Positions 63,226 to 64,000 of a stretch of DNA of 64,000 nt are shown piece by piece. The number at the start of each line of letters is the position of its first letter. Position 1 is the first letter of the stretch. The stretch comes from Nonomuraea rubra (lineage in GTDB: Bacteria > Actinomycetota > Actinomycetes > Streptosporangiales > Streptosporangiaceae): positions 5,129,001-5,193,000 of the forward strand of contig NZ_JACHMI010000001.1 of NCBI RefSeq assembly GCF_014207985.1. Reading direction: 5' to 3'. Made by a program: the position numbers and the translations under genes. Below the pieces are notes generated by a model that made no database searches, had not been told where the DNA came from, and was given only the letters and a program-made list of their open reading frames with translations.

Positions 63226-64000
63226 TCAGGTGCGGAAGGGGCCGGTCACGCAGTACGTGATGCCGCCCGACGACGATCCCGACGTCCCGCGCTGGGACGA
63301 GAAGTACAGACGATCACCGGCCGGGTTGAAGGCCGGCCCGGTGATCTCCGACGCGCTCTGCCCGTTGATCCGCAGGAACGGCGAGATCTTGTCATCGGGC
63401 GTGATCAGGCAGATCTCCATGTTCCCGCCGTCCTCGGCCACGTAGAGGTCGCCCGAGGAGGAGCCGGTGACGTTGTCGACGCCGGTGAGCGGTGGTGTGC
63501 CCGGGCTGACCAGGCTGTCGTCGTAGGCGAGTTCGTACGTGTTGCCGGTCAGGTCGACCTGCCACACGCGGTTGTCGCCCTTGGTGGTGAACCAGACGGT
63601 GTCGTCCGCGTAGTGGCAGCCCTCGCCGCCGTTGAAGGACTTCGAGCCGGACACCTGGCTGCGCGTGGCGGTCGGTGAGCCGTCGGGGTCGGGGACGTTC
63701 GCCCAGGTGAAGGAGCCGGAGGTGGCGGAGCCCGCCATCAGGACCTGCAGGGTGCCCGACGACAGGTCGCCCCAGGTGGTGGGGACGAAGCGGTAGAACC
63801 GCCCATCAGGCTCGTCCTCGGTCAGGTAGATGACCCGCCGTACGGGGTCGGCCGCGGCGGCCTCGTGCTTGAACCTGCCCATCGCGGGCCGCTGCACGGC
63901 GGTGCCGCCGAACGGGTACGTCTCGTAGACGAAGCCCCGGCTGACCTCCTCGCACGACAACCAGGTGTTCCAGGGCGTCTTGCCACCGGCACAGTTCGTA
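63226..64000 (-). CDS. PhoX/DUF839-family protein, N-terminal part beyond the window
   Basis: At least 258 residues, open to the window edge. TPWNTWLSCEEVSRGFVYET, KHEAAAADPVRRVIYLTEDEPDGRFYRFVP and GEGCHYADDTVWFTTKGDNRVWQVDL are typical of the DUF839 beta-propeller, which includes the calcium/iron phosphatase PhoX. It is probably secreted (PhoX uses the Tat path), but the signal is outside the window. Confidence 0.85.
   Translation of the reverse strand, partial: TNCAGGKTPWNTWLSCEEVSRGFVYETYPFGGTAVQRPAMGRFKHEAAAADPVRRVIYLTEDEPDGRFYRFVPTTWGDLSSGTLQVLMAGSATSGSFTWANVPDPDGSPTATRSQVSGSKSFNGGEGCHYADDTVWFTTKGDNRVWQVDLTGNTYELAYDDSLVSPGTPPLTGVDNVTGSSSGDLYVAEDGGNMEICLITPDDKISPFLRINGQSASEITGPAFNPAGDRLYFSSQRGTSGSSSGGITYCVTGPFRT

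Overview
The window is GC-rich DNA (about 72% G+C by eye) from a filamentous actinomycete. Its gene content fits a Streptosporangiaceae (Nonomuraea-like) genome: many TetR/GntR/IclR/HxlR regulators, NmrA-type reductases, F420/FMN split-barrel proteins, small secreted cysteine-pair proteins, a lone GroEL ending in GGGDMDF, and several promoters with a -10 box only 6-9 nt from the start codon. The genus is an inference. No rRNA, tRNA or CRISPR array was seen.

Layout. 0-5 kb: a truncated L,D-transpeptidase lipoprotein, a large multi-pass membrane protein and a membrane-anchored helix-turn-helix protein with a 16-residue repeat linker. 5-12.4 kb: a catabolic-looking block with two paralogous NmrA reductases, a split-barrel protein, a haloalkane-dehalogenase-like hydrolase, an epoxide hydrolase, a serine hydrolase and two TetR regulators. 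12.6-21.6 kb: a large ATPase, a secreted zinc metalloprotease behind a LacI-type operator, a small secreted protein, a nucleotidyltransferase-like protein, an IclR regulator, and an MFS exporter divergent from an XRE regulator. 21.6-28.6 kb: a class V aminotransferase, a 1036-residue PcfJ-like protein and an NMT1/SsuA-type ABC importer.

28.6-36.6 kb is the clearest operon: a GntR/UTRA regulator, an FAD amine oxidase, two tandem PotD-like binding proteins, an ATPase, two permeases and a second FAD oxidase. The transporter genes are joined by ATGA or longer overlaps, so it looks like an uptake-plus-oxidation module for an amine or N-alkyl amino acid. An AMP-forming acyl-CoA ligase follows, broken by a frameshift. 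38-41.4 kb: a TetR/reductase pair around two palindromic operators, a flavin-reductase-like gene behind an IdeR/DmdR1-type iron box, and a decayed siderophore-esterase fragment. 41.5-49.8 kb: two long paralogous proteins of unknown function with related promoters, on either side of an MFS/NADPH-FMN reductase/TetR module.

49.9-64 kb: RidA, HxlR and SDR/TetR genes, a decayed IS5-family transposase, groL, a striking array of nine near-palindromes in helical phase between groL and a TetR gene, two duplicated small secreted proteins, a serine hydrolase, paired YciI proteins, an SDR and a truncated PhoX/DUF839 protein. Tandem repeats of 12-50 bp recur in intergenic DNA, inside genes, and across two stop codons, so slippage or duplication seems to be a major force in this region.
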